Source: Stenotrophomonas rhizophila (GTDB taxonomy: Bacteria; Pseudomonadota; Gammaproteobacteria; Xanthomonadales; Xanthomonadaceae). From it: a DNA stretch of 64,000 nucleotides. The translations under genes were made by a program, and so were the position numbers. Each line of letters begins with the position of its first letter. The stretch's first letter is position 1. Under the pieces are notes generated by a model. The model searched no databases, was not told where the DNA came from, and saw nothing but the letters and a program-made list of their open reading frames with translations. The stretch spans positions 2,291,501 through 2,355,500 of the forward strand of contig NZ_CP016294.1 of assembly GCF_001704155.1 (NCBI RefSeq), written 5' to 3'. Of the stretch, positions 63,818 through 64,000 are shown piece after piece.

Positions 63818-64000
63818 TGGCTGCCAAGTTCCTGTTGACCCGCTCCGGCCCCCAGTTCCTTTTCGTGCTCAAGGCAGGCAATGGCGAGCCCATCCTGCAC
63901 AGCGAACGCTACACCACCAAGCAGAGCGCGCAGAACGGCATTGAATCGGTGCGGAAGAATTCGCCGGCCGACAGCCGCTACGAGCGCAAGAACGCCAGCA
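63818..64000 (+). CDS. YegP-like DUF1508 protein (3' end beyond window)
   Basis: The first 61 codons of a DUF1508/YegP protein are present: MAAKFLLTRSGPQFLFVLKA, then GEPILHSERYTTKQSAQNGIES, the repeat that forms the small alpha-beta fold. YegP proteins usually carry two such repeats and are of unknown role. GGAGG lies close to the ATG. The gene is cut by the window edge. Confidence 0.85.

Overview
The window reads as a high-GC gammaproteobacterial chromosome of the Xanthomonadaceae (Xanthomonas, Stenotrophomonas or Pseudoxanthomonas type; the genus is inference). Support comes from the xylan-utilisation gene set, the perfect palindrome TGGTAGCGCTACCA that resembles the xyl-box described in Xanthomonas, a SapC / cupin-like / halogenase-like cassette next to a TonB-dependent receptor, and an NdvB-type cyclic glucan synthase. 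I saw no rRNA, tRNA or CRISPR array.

Region 1 (1 to about 6994) is part of a Tn7-like element. It has an unrecognised leftward gene cut by the window edge, then a tightly coupled rightward operon: a small unknown ORF, a TnsA-like protein, a TnsB DDE transposase, a TnsC AAA ATPase and TniQ. Each junction up to tnsC is an ATGA overlap. The TnsA-like protein appears to lack the nuclease catalytic residues. The element seems to end inside a DUF6622-like membrane-protein gene, which has lost its 5' end.

Region 2 (7647 to 33994) is a xylan and xylo-oligosaccharide catabolic locus. One leftward operon with overlapping genes encodes GH67 alpha-glucuronidase, an SGNH acetylesterase, GH43, GH3 with a PA14 insert, a GPH-type symporter fused to a GH43 enzyme, and an aldose epimerase. 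A second set holds xylB, xylA and a GH3 lipoprotein. A third holds the TonB-dependent receptor, SapC, a cupin-like oxygenase and a tryptophan-halogenase-like flavoprotein. Two paralogous LacI regulators, both apparently starting at TTG, face the GH67 operon and the receptor operon. Polymer fragments would enter through the receptor, be trimmed and de-esterified in the periplasm, be imported by the symporter, and end as xylulose 5-phosphate. The receptor mRNA has a long leader with three hairpins and a 16-residue ORF whose stop overlaps the receptor start.

Region 3 (34004 to 44766) is a cell-envelope and housekeeping neighbourhood. It carries a membrane protein / winged-helix regulator / M23 peptidase operon, two L,D-transpeptidases, an Lpp-like lipoprotein, a DUF1254 lipoprotein, a metallo-beta-lactamase-fold protein preceded by a fragment of another one, and a divergent LysR regulator. 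A relic of a third LacI gene lies at about 36078 to 36230.

Region 4 (45314 to 64000) begins with a 2903-residue cyclic beta-1,2-glucan synthase and a coupled small ORF. It continues with a DUF892 (YciF-type) protein, several small membrane proteins, a LysR relic, a YdjM-like protein, a SymE-type toxin, a lipoprotein, an acetolactate synthase / aldehyde dehydrogenase pair, a small secreted protein and the start of a YegP-like gene.
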